Shown here one piece after another: positions 46,785 through 58,549 of a DNA stretch of 64,000 nucleotides. This DNA is from Delphinapterus leucas (taxonomy: Eukaryota; Chordata; Mammalia; Artiodactyla; Monodontidae), in the NCBI RefSeq assembly GCF_002288925.2, contig NW_022098043.1:1700157-1764156 (forward strand), read 5' to 3'. The translations under genes were made by a program, and so were the position numbers. Under the pieces are notes generated by a model. That model made no database searches. It was not told the DNA's origin and saw nothing but the letters and a program-made list of their open reading frames with translations. Positions within the stretch are counted from its first letter, which is position 1, and each line of letters begins with the position of its first letter.

Positions 46785-47470
46785 CTTTCCTGCCATAGTG
46801 CTAGACTCATGCAGATCCCTCTGCCTGGAACTCTCTTCCTAGGTTCTTCTTTCAGGCCTCAATGGAAATGTCACCTCCTTTCAAAGTAGATATCTTGGGA
46901 CTTCCCTGGTGGCGCAGTGGTTAAGAATCCGCCTGCCAATGCAGGATACACGGGTTTGATCCCTGGTCGGGGAAGATCCCACATGCCACAAAGCAACTAA
47001 GCCCATGTGCCACAACTACTGAGCCTGCCCTCGAGAGCCCGTGAGCCGCAATTACCGAGCGCATGTGCTGCAACTACTGAAGCCCACGTGCCTAGAGCCC
47101 GTACTCCACAACAAGAGTAGCCACTGCAATGAGAAGCCCGCTCACTGCAAAGAAGAGTAGCCCCCGCTCGCCACAACTAGAGAAAGCCCGTGTGTAGCAA
47201 CAAAGACCCAATGCAGCCAAAAATAAATAAATAAATAATAAATAAATAAATTTATATTTAAAAAAATAGATCTCTGTTTTCTTCTCCATGTCAGCACCCT
47301 ATTTTCTTTGTATAGAGCTATGTTTGTTTACACTGCTTTTGTCTATCGCCCCCACGAGACTCTAAGTTCCCTGAAGGCAGGGTCCTGTCGGTCCTGTTCA
47401 CCCTGCCTCTCCTGTGTTTGGCAGTGAGCCTGACACGCAGTTGGTGCTCAGAAATATTTTTGGTTGAATG
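46785..47470 (+). mobile_element. L2-type LINE fragment split by a SINE
   Basis: 'ctctgcctggaactctcttc' before the SINE and 'actctaagttccctgaaggc' after it are L2 sequence in order. Confidence 0.7.
46897..47265 (+). mobile_element. CHR-type SINE, long type
   Basis: Starts 'gggacttccctggtggcgca' and ends in (aaat)n. Flanks 'agtagatatctt' and 'aatagatctctg' look like a slightly diverged target-site duplication. Confidence 0.93.
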
Positions 47471-47489
47471 TATGTATGAACATATGAAG

Positions 47490-47700
47490 ACAGAGCTAGA
47501 TTTGAGATCCTGGCTACATCCCTTAATGCTGTGTGACCTTGGAGAAGTCACATAACCACCCTATACTCCGTTTCCTATTCTGTAAAGTGGGGATCTTACT
47601 TCCTATCTCAAAGGGCTTTTGCGAGACTCAAAGGAGGTAGTGCGTGTGGAAGCACTGAGCAGGGTGCCTGGCTCCAAAAGAGATGCTCTTAAGTGTTAAT
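47490..47700 (+). repeat. MIR-type SINE fossil
   Basis: 'gctgtgtgaccttggagaag' and 'tctgtaaagtggggatctta' are MIR core words. Confidence 0.7.
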
Positions 47701-47988
47701 TGTCTTCCTTGCTTCTCACTGCCTATTCCCCGCTCTTTTCACTCTACTATGATATATGATGAACCTTGGGCCTTGCTTAATCCTGAGTCTCTTGCCATCC
47801 CATCCCCCTCAGCTGCAACACAAACATAAGAGGGGCTTCCAGGCTCACGTGATGGCAACATAGTGGGAGGGACAAGAGGGGAGGGAGGAACTGGTTTTTC
47901 TGGACAGTGGATGGGGACAAAGAACTGTTGAAAATGAACCAGACTTTGGGTAGTGCGATTATAGCTACTTTTAATCTTCTTTCATATA

Positions 47989-48203
47989 TAGTTGAATCTT
48001 GAACATTAGGGGCGCCACCCTCCCCGCAGTTGAAAATCTTCTTATAACTTTACAGTTGTCTCTCCTTCTGTGGGGTTCCATATCTGTGGATTCATCCAAC
48101 CATGGGTCGTGTAGTGTTGTATTGTATTGTATCAATCAAAAAAAAATCCATGTATAAGTGGACCCACACAGTTCAAACCTGTGTTGTTCAAGGGTCAACT
48201 GTA
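47989..48203. mobile_element. MER2-like pogo (Tc1/mariner) non-autonomous element
   Basis: The left end 'agttgaatcttgaacatt' and, reverse-complemented, the right end 'acagttgacccttgaacaac' are imperfect inverted ends bordered by TA. The interior words 'ggattcatccaaccatggg' and 'aagtggacccacacagttca' fit MER2. Confidence 0.75.
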
Positions 48204-48224
48204 CTTAAAACAAACACCTTTTTG

Positions 48225-49160
48225 TTTTGAAATAATATTAGGCCTTCAAAAAAGTTGCAAAATAGTACAAAGAGTTCATTATATGCCCTTTACCCAACAT
48301 TCTCAATTTATAAAACCATAGTACAATGATCAAAACCAGGAAATGAACATGTTTACAGTATTATCTAAATTATAGACCTTATTTGAACTTCACCAGTTTT
48401 CCCCTAACAATATTTCTGTTCCCGGGTACAATCCAGGATCCCACTTTGCACTTAGCTGTCCTATGTCTCCTTTACATCCTCTGATCTATGATAGTTCCTC
48501 AGTCTTTCCTTGTCTTTCGTGACCCTGACGCTGTTGATCAGTCATTTTGTGGAATGTTGCACAATTTGGCTTTGTCTGATGTTTTCTCATGGCTAAATTG
48601 AGATTATGCATTTTTGGCAAGAATACCACAGAAGTGGTGTTGTGTCGTTGTCAGTACATCGTACCAGGGGTACATGATGTTGACATGTCTTACTAATGAT
48701 GATGCTACTCTTGTTTACTTGGTTAAAGTATTGTCTATTGGGCTTCTCCACTGTATACTTTTCTTTTAAAATTATACTTAAAAATTTTTAATTACTAAAG
48801 CAATGCACACTCCTAAAATGTTTAAACAAACAAAAAAAGTAAGGTAATTATACTTCCCACCAAGCCCACCTCACCTTTCCAGAGGTTTCACCACTGTCAT
48901 TGCTTTGAGGGGTATCCTTCTAGATCATTTTCTATATCATATACAAGTACATAACGGGGTCATACCAACTTTTTTGTTTTGTTTTGTTTTACTTAACAAT
49001 ATTATCCAGGGACAACTTTACATGGCAGTACAATCAGATCTAACTCATTCTTTCTAATATATAGCTACTATTTCATTCTCTGGGTGACTCTAATATACAT
49101 CTGTGTATTTTCTAGATTTTGTATGGGCATGTGAATTATTTTTTAACATAAGGCATTTTA
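48225..49160. mobile_element. Old L1M-type fragments upstream of PTAFR
   Basis: 48230-48770 ('ccaacattctcaatttata', 'ttggctttgtctgatgtttt') and 48790-49130 ('gtcataccaacttttttg') match the style of old L1M 3' regions. No open frame. Confidence 0.6.
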
Positions 49161-49571
49161 CCATCAAAATTTTTATCTCAAATTTCATCAATAGAACAAT
49201 ATTCAAATTTTGTCAGAAATTAAAAACCATAGAATTTAAATTAAAAAAAATTTAATTTCCATCTGTTTCATCACCAGGAATAGATTATCTAAAACTCTAA
49301 GTCAAAACAAGCTAAAGAATAAAAAAGTATATTTTTAAATGGAACAAGAGAAAAGAAACTGAACTGCCACTGATTTTATTGAATGTCAGAGGCCATTCAT
49401 TTAAAAAAAAACACCATTATTTTATGTAGGAAGAAAAAAATGCCAATTAATTGGAAAATGCCACCAATTTTAGAGTGTTTAAAATGTGCAAAATGGGAGT
49501 CTTGGAACTGAGTAAATCGGATGGTCCCTTGTTAGCCCTTCATTAACCAGAATCTCTGTGTGGTCTTCCAG
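49161..49571 (+). other. End of PTAFR intron before the coding exon
   Basis: A/T-rich unique sequence. The best splice acceptor before the start codon is the pyrimidine-rich 'ctgtgtggtcttccag' ending at 49571. Confidence 0.45.
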
Positions 49572-49617
49572 GCACAGGTAGGATCCTATAACCAGCTGCC
49601 CACTCCAGCCCACCGTG
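49572..49617 (+). other. PTAFR: PTAFR 5' untranslated part of the coding exon
   Basis: It runs from the inferred acceptor to the ATG; 'cagcccaccgtg' precedes the start codon. The exact exon start is inferred; a second AG at 49592 is also possible. Confidence 0.5.
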
Positions 49618-50646
49618 ATGGAGGCAAATGATTCCTCTCGTGTGGATTCTGAGTTCCGATACACCCTCTTCCCAATTTTTTACAGCATCATCTTTGTGTT
49701 GGGGGTCCTCGCCAACAGCTATGTGCTGTGGGTCTTTGCCCACCTGTACCCTTCCAAGAAATTCAATGAGATAAAGATCTTCATGGTGAACCTCACCATG
49801 GCTGACCTGCTCTTCCTGGTCACCCTGCCCCTGTGGATCATCTACTACTACAACGAGGGCAACTGGATTCTTCCTGAATTCCTGTGCAACCTCGCTGGCT
49901 GCTTCTTCTTCATTAACACCTACTGCTCAGTGGCCTTTTTGGCCGTCATCACTTATAACCGCTTCCAGGCTGTAACACGGCCCATCAAGACCGTTCAGGT
50001 CACCACCCGCAAGCGTGGCATCATTTTGTCCCTGATCATCTGGGTGGCCATTGTGGCCGCTGCATCCTACTACCTCATCCTGGACTCCACCAACACAGTG
50101 CCCAACAAGACGGGCTCAGGCAACATCACACGCTGCTTTGAGCACTACGAGAAGGGCAGAATCCCAGTCCTCATCATCCACGTCTTCCTCGTGTGCAGCT
50201 TCTTCCTCGTCTTCCTCATCATCCTCGTTTGCAACCTGGTCATCATCGTCACGCTGCTCACGCAGCCGATGCAGATGCAGCGCAACGCAGAGATCAAGTG
50301 CCGAGCGCTCTGGATGGTCTGCACGGTGCTGGCTGTGTTCATTATCTGCTTTGTGCCCCACCACATTGTACAGCTGCCCTGGACCCTGGCTGAGCTGGGC
50401 TTCCAGAACAGCAACTCCCACCAGGCTATTAACGATGCACATCAGGTCACTCTCTGCCTCCTTAGTACCAACTGTGTCTTAGACCCCATCATCTACTGTT
50501 TCCTCACCAAGAATTTCCGTAAGCACCTAACGGAGAAGTTCTACAGTATGCGCAGCAGCCGGAAATGCTCCCGGGCCACCATGGAGACAGGCACCGAAGT
50601 GGTCATGCCGCTCAAACACGTCCCTGTCAATTCCCTCAAAGATTAG
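49618..50646 (+). CDS. PTAFR: Platelet-activating factor receptor
   Basis: An intact 342-codon frame, the same length as human PTAFR, encodes a class A GPCR for the phospholipid mediator PAF. It signals through Gq/Gi in leukocytes, platelets and smooth muscle at the plasma membrane. Seven hydrophobic segments lie near residues 17-38, 55-76, 92-113, 134-155, 185-210, 234-254 and 277-296. Visible hallmarks are D63 in TM2, W83, the C90-C173 disulfide pair, NRF (114-116) in place of DRY, H188, H248 and H249 near the ligand pocket, and DPIIY (289-293) in place of NPxxY. A Ser/Thr-rich tail follows. The start is the ATG at 49618; the GTG three bases before it is in frame but not a start here. Compared with human as I recall it, it has extra Asn sequons at N4 and N163 besides N169, and Cys for Arg at 228. 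No defects. Confidence 0.98.
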   Translation: MEANDSSRVDSEFRYTLFPIFYSIIFVLGVLANSYVLWVFAHLYPSKKFNEIKIFMVNLTMADLLFLVTLPLWIIYYYNEGNWILPEFLCNLAGCFFFINTYCSVAFLAVITYNRFQAVTRPIKTVQVTTRKRGIILSLIIWVAIVAAASYYLILDSTNTVPNKTGSGNITRCFEHYEKGRIPVLIIHVFLVCSFFLVFLIILVCNLVIIVTLLTQPMQMQRNAEIKCRALWMVCTVLAVFIICFVPHHIVQLPWTLAELGFQNSNSHQAINDAHQVTLCLLSTNCVLDPIIYCFLTKNFRKHLTEKFYSMRSSRKCSRATMETGTEVVMPLKHVPVNSLKD

Positions 50647-52300
50647 GCCCGGATTGTTTGGAGCCCAGAGGCTTATCCTCCATGGACATCATGGAGTGAC
50701 CTGGGGGAGGAAGGGGTGTCTGATGTGGCCCTGGCATCTGCTCCCTGGGCATTGGTGGCCCATTAGGTATGGAGGCTACCTCACCAAGGTGTCGATGCTG
50801 GGTAGAGCCAGACTGCTGGGAAATCCAGAACTTGAATGAGCCCTTTCAGCCACCTTTGGGCACATGCCATAATAACCTTGGTTGGTAACCTCATCCCGAG
50901 CGCCTGAGTCTGACAGCTCTGGAAGGAATGTCAGGGCCAGGGGCAGTCCTTGGGGGTTGACACTGAGCCACCCAGTTCATCCTACCAGGACAGCAGTCCC
51001 AAATGAGTAAGTCCTAAAGTTTTGGGCAACCACTCCCTTTATCACTAAAAAGTCAGAGAAGGGGTTTTGGAAAAGGGATGCTCCCCTCGCTGTGTGGCAC
51101 CATCTTTGGGATAGACTTTTAAGCTAGGATGGTGCCACCCAGTCTCTACCTAAAGGCACAAGGTCTTTGTGGCACTTCTCAGGGGAAGTGGCTTGGTGGA
51201 ACCTTCTCCCGAGTCATGCAACAACCTGTATTGAGTGATGACCAGAGAAGATAAAACATGCATAGACCGAAAGCTAGGATGGGGAGCCTGTCTCCTGGGG
51301 CAGATGTGTGTTTCTGCACAGGCCTCACCTCAGGCCTGGGGCAGCTCTGGGGCAGCGGGAGAGACACAACACCCACATCCACCTTCTGTCTCAACAAGGG
51401 ACCCTGAAGAAGTAACTCCTGCAGCACAGCCACCCACTGTGGGTGGGCAAAGTCCCCTCAAAGCCAAATTGGGGCCCTCCAGGCCACTGCGATGCCCAGA
51501 GGCTTCCGTGGGAAAGGGCAGTTAGGCTGAGAAGTGCCTGCAGGAAGGCCTCCAGAGTGGAAGGAGTCCTTAGCTCCCCTCCCCACCTCACCTTCTGAGA
51601 GGCCCCTCTGACTTAGCTGCCACGAGCTGAGAAGAGCAACTAGAATCCCAAGGGCAGGCAGGCACTTTGAGTTCTGGGTGCAGAAGAGAGGTGAAAACTT
51701 CTCTTGAGGAGTTCTAGATGCCTGAGCCTCCTCTCTCACCCTGAGCACCTGCAGTGTGAACCTGACAGCCTCAGACCCAGGGGCTAGGAGGAGCCTTCCC
51801 TGGTTTCCAGAAATCGTCTTCCCTTCCAGCCAGTGACCCCACAAAGCTGGGATCCTCGTTTCCCGCATACTGGGCTGATTTTGATAAATGCCTCCCAATG
51901 GGCCAGAGACCTGCTTGGGTCTGGGGTGGCAGTTGTGGGCTGGACTTAGCAGGTGGTGACTAGGTGGCTAGTGCAGCGGACTTGAACTTCGGTGTCACAC
52001 AGACCCAGGTTCAAGCTGTGGCTTTGTCACTTCCTGCCCAGGGCCTGTGAACTGAATTTCCTACCTCATAGAGTTATGAGGAGCAGATACCTCTAGGTCA
52101 GGCTGACTGCTCATCCCAGATTCTCCCGTCTTCTGAGAATTTGTTCCCCCGACCCTCCGATAGGAGCTGAAGGGATGAGAGGTGAGCGTCTGTCTCTAGT
52201 GGAGCCAGTCAGGTTCTCGCTTGGGAATAAGCAGCAAGATTCAGGGATGCTCTTTCAGGCTCTGCAGGCCACTTACCGGAACACATTTAAACTCTGGAGC
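50647..52300 (+). other. PTAFR: PTAFR 3' untranslated region, extent uncertain
   Basis: Unique sequence follows the TAG. No canonical AATAAA occurs close to the stop; the first clear one is at 53261-53266. So the 3' UTR may extend through the TG-rich array to about 53.3 kb. A MIR-like piece lies near 51950-52090. Confidence 0.45.
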
Positions 52301-52301
52301 T

Positions 52302-52729
52302 GTGTGTGTGTGTCTGCGTGTGTGTGTGAGGTGTGTGTGTCTGCATGTCTGTGTGTGAGGTGTGTGTGTGTGTGAGGTGTGTGTGTCTGCGTGTGTATGT
52401 GTGTGAGGTGTGTGTGTGTGTCTGCATGTATGTGTGAGTGTGTGTGTGAGGTGTGTGTCTGCATGTCTGTGTGTGAGGTGTGTGTGTGTCTGCATGTATG
52501 TGTGAGTGTGTGTGTGAGGTGTGTGTCTGCATGTTTGTGTGTGAGGTGTGCGCGCACGTGTGTATGTGTGTGCACGTGTGTATGTGTGTGCGTGTATGTG
52601 TGTGTGCGCGTGTGTATGTGTGTGCGTGTGTGTATGTGTGTGTGCGCATGTGTATGTGTGAGGTGTGTGTCTGCGTGTATGTGTGAGTGTGTGTGTGTGT
52701 GTGAGAGGTGTGTGTGTGTGTGTGTGTGG
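52302..52729. repeat. Compound TG-rich array with higher-order units
   Basis: About 430 bases of (TG)n interspersed with 'gaggtgtgtgtctgcatgt' and 'tatgtgtgagtgtgtg' blocks repeated several times, then a 'gtgcgcgtgtgtatgtg' part. Open frames across it are a by-product of the repeat. Confidence 0.97.
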
Positions 52730-53260
52730 CCAGCGGGCCAGGGTTGAGGGAGGCACCTGCATGAATGTAGTAGAGAAAACGGCTCTGCTCAGAGAGAAGA
52801 CAGAGGTGTGCAGAGCAAGGCAGAGACCGGGGGGACTGCAGGGGCCTGGAGAGAGGAGGGGCCGTGCTTCCAGGGGCCTGCTGGTTCCCTTCCTCCAGGC
52901 CCAGCCCTTCTCGAAGCTCAGCATCTGTGCTGCTTCCTTCGGGTCCTTGTGAGATTCCCTTTTAGGATACATTCTCTTATTTTGCTTAAGCTGATTTGAG
53001 TGATTATCTATTACTTGCAACCGAAAGAGTTCTGAATGAGATAAATGCTTGTATGCTAAAGCACAGTGTTTCTTGAATTTCAGCCGTTTGTGTACTCCCC
53101 TCGTTAATTTTGCAATATCCATGTACCATCTGTATGTTTACTCAAGAAATATATTTCTCTAAATCGAGTCACTTTTTAAAACTTTCACCTGTTTAAAAGA
53201 ATGCTTTAGAACTAAATTGTAAATGAAAACAAATGCCACCTGCCACACGTAGAAGGTAAA

Positions 53261-53266
53261 AATAAA
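53261..53266 (+). terminator. Possible distal poly(A) signal AATAAA for PTAFR
   Basis: The first canonical hexamer after the PTAFR stop, 2.6 kb downstream, just before a SINE. Weak evidence. Confidence 0.25.
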
Positions 53267-53291
53267 CACAAAACACAAATATTAAAATCAA

Positions 53292-53660
53292 GGGACTTCC
53301 CTGGTGGCGCAGTGGTTAAGAATCTGCCTGCCAATGCAGGCGACACAGGTTCAAGCCCTGGTCCGGGAAGATCTCACATGCCGCACAGCACGCGTCACAA
53401 CTACTGAGCCTGCGCTCTAGAGCCCGCGTGCCACAACTACTGAGCCCACCAGCCACAATTACTGAAGCCCGCGCACCTAGAACCCATGCTCTGCAACAAG
53501 AGAAGCCACTGCAATGAGAAGCCCGTGCACTGCAACAAAGAGTAACCTCCGCTCGCCGCAAGTAGAGAAAGCCCGCGTGCAGCAATGAAGACCCAACGCA
53601 GCCAAAAATAAATAAATAAAATAAAATAAATAAATTTATTTAAAGAAAAAAGAAAAAAAG
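53292..53660 (+). mobile_element. CHR-type SINE, long type
   Basis: Starts 'gggacttccctggtggcgca' and ends with (aaat)n and an A-rich tail. The target-site duplication 'aaaatcaa' is at 53284-53291 and 53661-53668. Confidence 0.93.
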
Positions 53661-53668
53661 AAAATCAA

Positions 53669-56600
53669 AATGTTCTTGGTGTCCTGTTTACAGTCACCTC
53701 ATATGCCCCACAAGTTGCATAGCACACTTTAGGAAACATTGCTATGTATATAAAGTACACAGGGTCTGCATTCAGTAAGTGCTCAGTAAAGAGACAGGCA
53801 GTTCCGAGATGGTATCTTGTGATTGCCCCCTTGCTTCTCTCAGAATGTTGCTCCAACACACAAGCCAGGGTCTCACTCCCATCCAGGCCCAGGGGAGGTG
53901 GTAATTTTAGGTTGTAGCTCATGCTACGGCTCTGATGATTGCCTCACCACTCTGAATACAACCACCTTTACTGCCCCTGTGACCTCTGCCTGGTTGTGAC
54001 CTTCTCAGATGCTTTCTCTTCTTTTTGACCCAGCCCAGAACACCTCTTCGAGGCAGCCTTCCTGAATTCCTCTAGACAGGTTAATTGACCTAGCAGCATT
54101 TTAGGTCTGGGAAGGTGCAACTTTTTTATACCTTAATAACTATTGAAGTTTATCCATTTCAATGTATTCTTTCCTACCCTGGGGGCAGGAACTGAATCTT
54201 TCTTTGTTTTAATCGAAGTATAGTTGCAGGAACTGAATCATAATCAGTGTATCCACATTTCTCACGTGACGCCTAGAAATGAGCTGTCTATCTCCAAAGC
54301 TTCCTGCTTCCCCAGGGTGTAGCATAAGCACACATTGACATATACATGCACTTATTGTGAAAGGGTTTAAGAGGACTCTCTACAGACAGACAAGGAAGGA
54401 ATTTAATATATATTTTTCTGGAGTTCTGCATCCATATTTAAAAAAAGATGTCAGGGATTTTCAGAGGATCAGAACCTTTTGAAGCTGGTAGGGTCCAGTT
54501 CCTTCATCTTACTAAGAGGAACATGGGGCTCAGAGGGGCCATGTGATTGCAGAAGTTACATAGCGCGGAATGCACTTGTGTCTCTCCCTTCTTGCAACGG
54601 TGACAGGATTACCGGAAAAGCTGAGTTATAATTCTTTTAATGAAACATCACCAATCAGGATTTCCAACCACGTTGGACATCACGAAGTCCTCACCCTGCA
54701 TTTTCCCCTGATCTCAGCCTTGACCCCAGGGAACCACCAGTGATCTCACTTAAAGAACACTGGCTCAGGCAAGACCTGGCCCCTTACCTCATCCAGATGA
54801 ATCGTAGACACAAGAGTGGTAAGTGTAGGTCACAGCTGACTAGAACTGGGCACATTTATGCCTATTTTTACTCATCTATGCTATATCTGTGCTTAAGACC
54901 TGAGGCCACAAACAGATATAATAAAACCCTCTTGTTAAAACACCTGGTTTTTGTGCAGACTTGGTATTTCTGTAATACAAATCATGTTTTCCCTATCAGC
55001 AAGCCATCCTCCCACCTACCCAGTCATCTATCCATCCATCTATCCATCCACCTGTCCATCTAGATATCCAACAAATACCTATGGAGTACCTGTTTTGGTC
55101 CAGTAACTATGCTAACCACAGTTTTTGTCTACTGCCTCACTGTAACCTCACACCCTCCTTGAAAGTTAAGTGATTCAATCCCCACAGAAATGAATAAAAT
55201 AAATAAGGACCTGAGCTGACTGAATAAGGCAGTGGATGCCTCCCAGGTACTTGGTACAGAAGGAAAGGGCCTACTTTTTGGTGAGCCCCAGATATTTGCT
55301 TGCCACTTTCACAAATCTTATCTCACTGAGTCCTCACAACTACTGTACAGAAATATTTTTCATGCTCATTTTACAGATGGGGGAATTGAGGCTTAGAGGG
55401 CTTCAGTGATTTGTACGTGTACATGAGCCAGTAAGCAGCAGAATAATATTCAAACCCAGATCTGCCTCAGTAAATATGGGTCGCTTCCCTTCTTTCCTCT
55501 CCCTGTTTGACTGTACCCTCACTCAAGCCCCTCTAGGTACTGTCCTAGCTTTGATGTGTGCTGGGGTAGGGGTCTCTTGAGGGGAATAGCAGTTGGTGAA
55601 GGGTCTGCCCTGCTGTCTGAGGGCTCCTGTGCTCCCCATGCAGGCCGAAGCCCCAGCAGCAATGACTTCTTTCCAGGCTGAGGCTTCTGTGGTCAGTTAG
55701 AGAGGGCCCTCCTGCAGTGGATGGTATATGTGAACGCAGTGTTACAAAGAGCTTCTGAAGCCAGAGTGCCATTGTTACTGAAGCTAGAAGGTCACCTGGA
55801 TCCTGACATTTCTGCAAGAGGAGGGGGAGGGGTGAGTGAATAGTCAACAGCTGCTGAGCACAGACCGTGTGGCAGGCGCTGCGAAAGGGGCGTCGTGTCC
55901 TTTCCTGTGGTTGGAACTGACTCTTTCCTCTGCCTGAATTACTCTTCCCCCCACATATCCCTATGACTCACTCCCTCGCCTCCAAGACCTTTCTCAAATG
56001 TCCCCTTCTCAGTGAGGCCTGAGACCACCTCATTTAAAACAGAAGCTGAGAGAGTAAAGTGCTTCCCCAAGGCCACACAGCAATCAGCTGGGTCATGTCC
56101 AAGGGCCATGCACTTTCCATTCTATCACATTGACTTCCTCTGCAGACACCCTTCATGACATAGGATGTGAAGGCTCATACCTTCCTATTTTCCAGATAAG
56201 AAAAACAAGTATCAAGGAGGGAAATGACTTACCCAAGGCCACATAGCAATAACTTGGTAGAACTGAGAGGCATAGATCCTTTTTTTTACCTCCATTTTGC
56301 AAGACACTTCTCACATCCATTTTTCCATCTGAATGCATGTTATTTCCCTTCATCACCATTCTCCAGTCCCATCCTCCATGGTAGCTCTAGCACGTTCAAT
56401 ATCTTTGACTTTTATGTACCCTTGGAAAATGTAGTGTTATTTTTCATGCATATTCATTTAAAATTTACATAAAAGGTATGATTTACGTAAATTGGGCTAT
56501 GGACCTCATTCTGTTTCTCATTTTTTTTCCCACTCAGCATTGCTTTTGCGATGTAACCATGTTAAAGTGTGTACATCTGGTTCATTGATGTAAACATCTA

Positions 56601-57394
56601 TCTTGTCCTCCATCATGTGCATCTACATTTTACTTACTTATTCCCCTGGCGATGGACACTCAGATCGCCTTCAACTCCCTTTTCTACAAATGATGCCGTG
56701 AGGAGAGCCTTCCAGATGTTCCCCTATGGACCAGTGTAAGAATTTCCCCGAATGTACACCCAGTGGTGACAGTGCTAGGTCCCAGGCTACACTTAACTGG
56801 GTAAAGAGCTGCCGAATCTCTTCTGGAATGGCTGCACCAGGCTATACTCCCACCCATAATTACATGAGAGTTTCTATTTCCCCAAATCTTCACCCACACT
56901 TGATGTTGTCCAACTTTCAAACTGCTGGTAAGTGTAAAGTGAAAACTTATTTTCAGTTTGAATTTCTGTCAGATTACTAATGGGTTTGTAATCATGTTCT
57001 TGTTAGTCATTTGAGTTTGAATGCAGATTAATTCCGACTCCAAAGCCTACGAAGTGTCACACTGTGATCAGTAAAGTAGCCACTGGGTCTGCATGGCCAG
57101 GGTTCAATTTCTGGCTCCACCTAGTCTGTGATTTAACCTCTTTGGGCCTCTGTTTCTTCATCTGTAAAATGGGAATAATTTTACTGTCAACAAAATAGGG
57201 TGGTTTTGAGGATTTAAAATTGCTTAGAACAGTGCCTGGCACAGAATAAGTACTTAGTAAACGCTACATCCTGTCCTGATAGATTGTGTTGTTCTCCATG
57301 CAGCCTCATTTTCCACTCTCCCCATCTCCTCCCGACACCTTTTCATGAAGTTCATATTGCATATTCATATGAATTTTCCTTAGAATTGTGAAAC
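53669..57394. other. Intergenic DNA right of PTAFR
   Basis: MIR-like pieces lie near 54470-54570, 55270-55470, 56030-56270 and 57080-57280. A (TCCA)n-like tract is at 55022-55065. An old L1M fragment in reverse is at about 56490-56960. No gene is supported. Confidence 0.5.
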
Positions 57395-57798
57395 TGTTAA
57401 AAAGAGTGTTAAAAACAAGAAAACAGACCCAAAATGGAGTAACTTATGTTAAACCCCAAGTCACCAAACCAAGACTTAATACCTAACTTGATTGCAGTTT
57501 CAACCTCTCCCAGGAATGGAATCTTAAACCAGTCAATCTGAAATTACCTAAACAGCACTAGTGAGGTCATCTGCCTGATACACCCTTGCCTTCCCTGGCC
57601 CCTAAAGGAAGGTGACCTTGCCACAAACAATCTGCTTTCTGTAGTAAAACTTCCTTGTCCCTGCTCCCTTCTGCCTATAAAAATCTTTTTGTACAGCTCC
57701 TTTCTGTCTGTTAGATGGGGTGCTGCCTGATTCATGAATCATTGAATAAACCCAATAAGATCTTTATAATCTACTCAGTTAAATTTCGTTTTTTAACA
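57395..57798 (+). mobile_element. Solo LTR-like element of an endogenous retrovirus
   Basis: Starts TGTTAAAAA and ends TTTTTTAACA, an inverted TG...CA boundary of the retroviral type. It holds a TATA-like 'tataaaa' at 57676-57682 and AATAAA at 57745-57750 in the expected order. No internal retroviral genes adjoin it, so it would be a solo LTR. I see no clean target-site duplication. Confidence 0.65.
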
Positions 57799-57832
57799 AG
57801 AGGAACAGAGTGTGATTAGCCTGGCTTTCTTT

Positions 57833-58041
57833 CTTTCTTTTTTTATTGCGGTACGCGGGGGCCTCTCACTGTCGTGGCCTCTCTCGTTGCGGAGCACAGG
57901 CTCCGGACGCGCAGGCTCAGTGGCCATGGCTCACGGGCCCAGCCGCTCCGTGGCATGTGGGATCCTCCCGGACCGGGGCACGAACCCGTGTCCTCTGCAT
58001 CGGCAGGCGGACTCTCAACCACTGCACCACCAGGGAAGACC
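57833..58041 (-). mobile_element. CHR-type SINE, medium GC-rich type
   Basis: T-rich tail, GC-rich body and reversed head 'ccaccagggaagacc'. Flanks 'agcctggctttcttt' (57818) and 'agcctgcttttcttt' (58042) form the target-site duplication. Confidence 0.92.
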
Positions 58042-58097
58042 AGCCTGCTTTTCTTTTTATTTAACTTCCCAGGTCATTCTAAAATACATTCAGAGAG

Positions 58098-58431
58098 CTT
58101 CTCTGGTGGTGCAGTGGTTATGAATCCACCTGCCAATGCAGGGGACGTGGGTTCGAGCTCTGGTCCGGGAAGATCCCACATGCTGTGGAGCAACTAAGTC
58201 TGTGCGCCACAACTACTGAGCCTGCGTTCTAGAGCCTGTGAGCCACAACTACTGAAGCCCACGTGCCTAGAGCCTGTGCTCCACAACAAGAGAAGCCACC
58301 GCAGTAACAAGCCAGTGCACTGCAACGAAGAGTAGCCCCTGCTCACCACAACTAGAGAAAGCCCGGTCACAGCAATGAAGACCCAATGCAGCCAAAAATA
58401 AATAAATAAATAAACAAAAATAAAATAAAAT
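58098..58431 (+). mobile_element. CHR-type SINE, long type
   Basis: The head 'cttctctggtggtgcagtgg' has mutations; the tail is (aaat)n. The exact 17-base target-site duplication 'aaaatacattcagagag' is at 58081-58097 and 58432-58448. Confidence 0.94.
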
Positions 58432-58549
58432 AAAATACATTCAGAGAGTGTTTTAAGAAGACCTGCCACATGCGTGAGTCAGGGGATTTTGACCTTGGGA
58501 AGGAAATGATGAATCAGTTCCTTAAAAGAAAGGATGGGGTATTAAAGGA

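Noticed and set aside
49615..49617. In-frame GTG just before the PTAFR ATG as a start
   Set aside because: Vertebrate mRNAs start at ATG here, and the ATG at 49618 gives the 342-residue length shared with human PTAFR.
50116..50442. Antisense and shifted open frames across the PTAFR exon
   Set aside because: They are shadows of the GC-rich PTAFR coding sequence; only the + strand 342-codon frame has protein homology.
52302..52729. CRISPR-like repeat/spacer pattern
   Set aside because: The blocks are irregular TG variants without constant spacers, and the host is a mammal.
52241..53122. A 293-codon frame on the - strand rich in His-Thr repeats, with related frames on both strands
   Set aside because: It arises from the TG/CA dinucleotide array, which stays open in most frames. 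There is no homology, start context or splice support.
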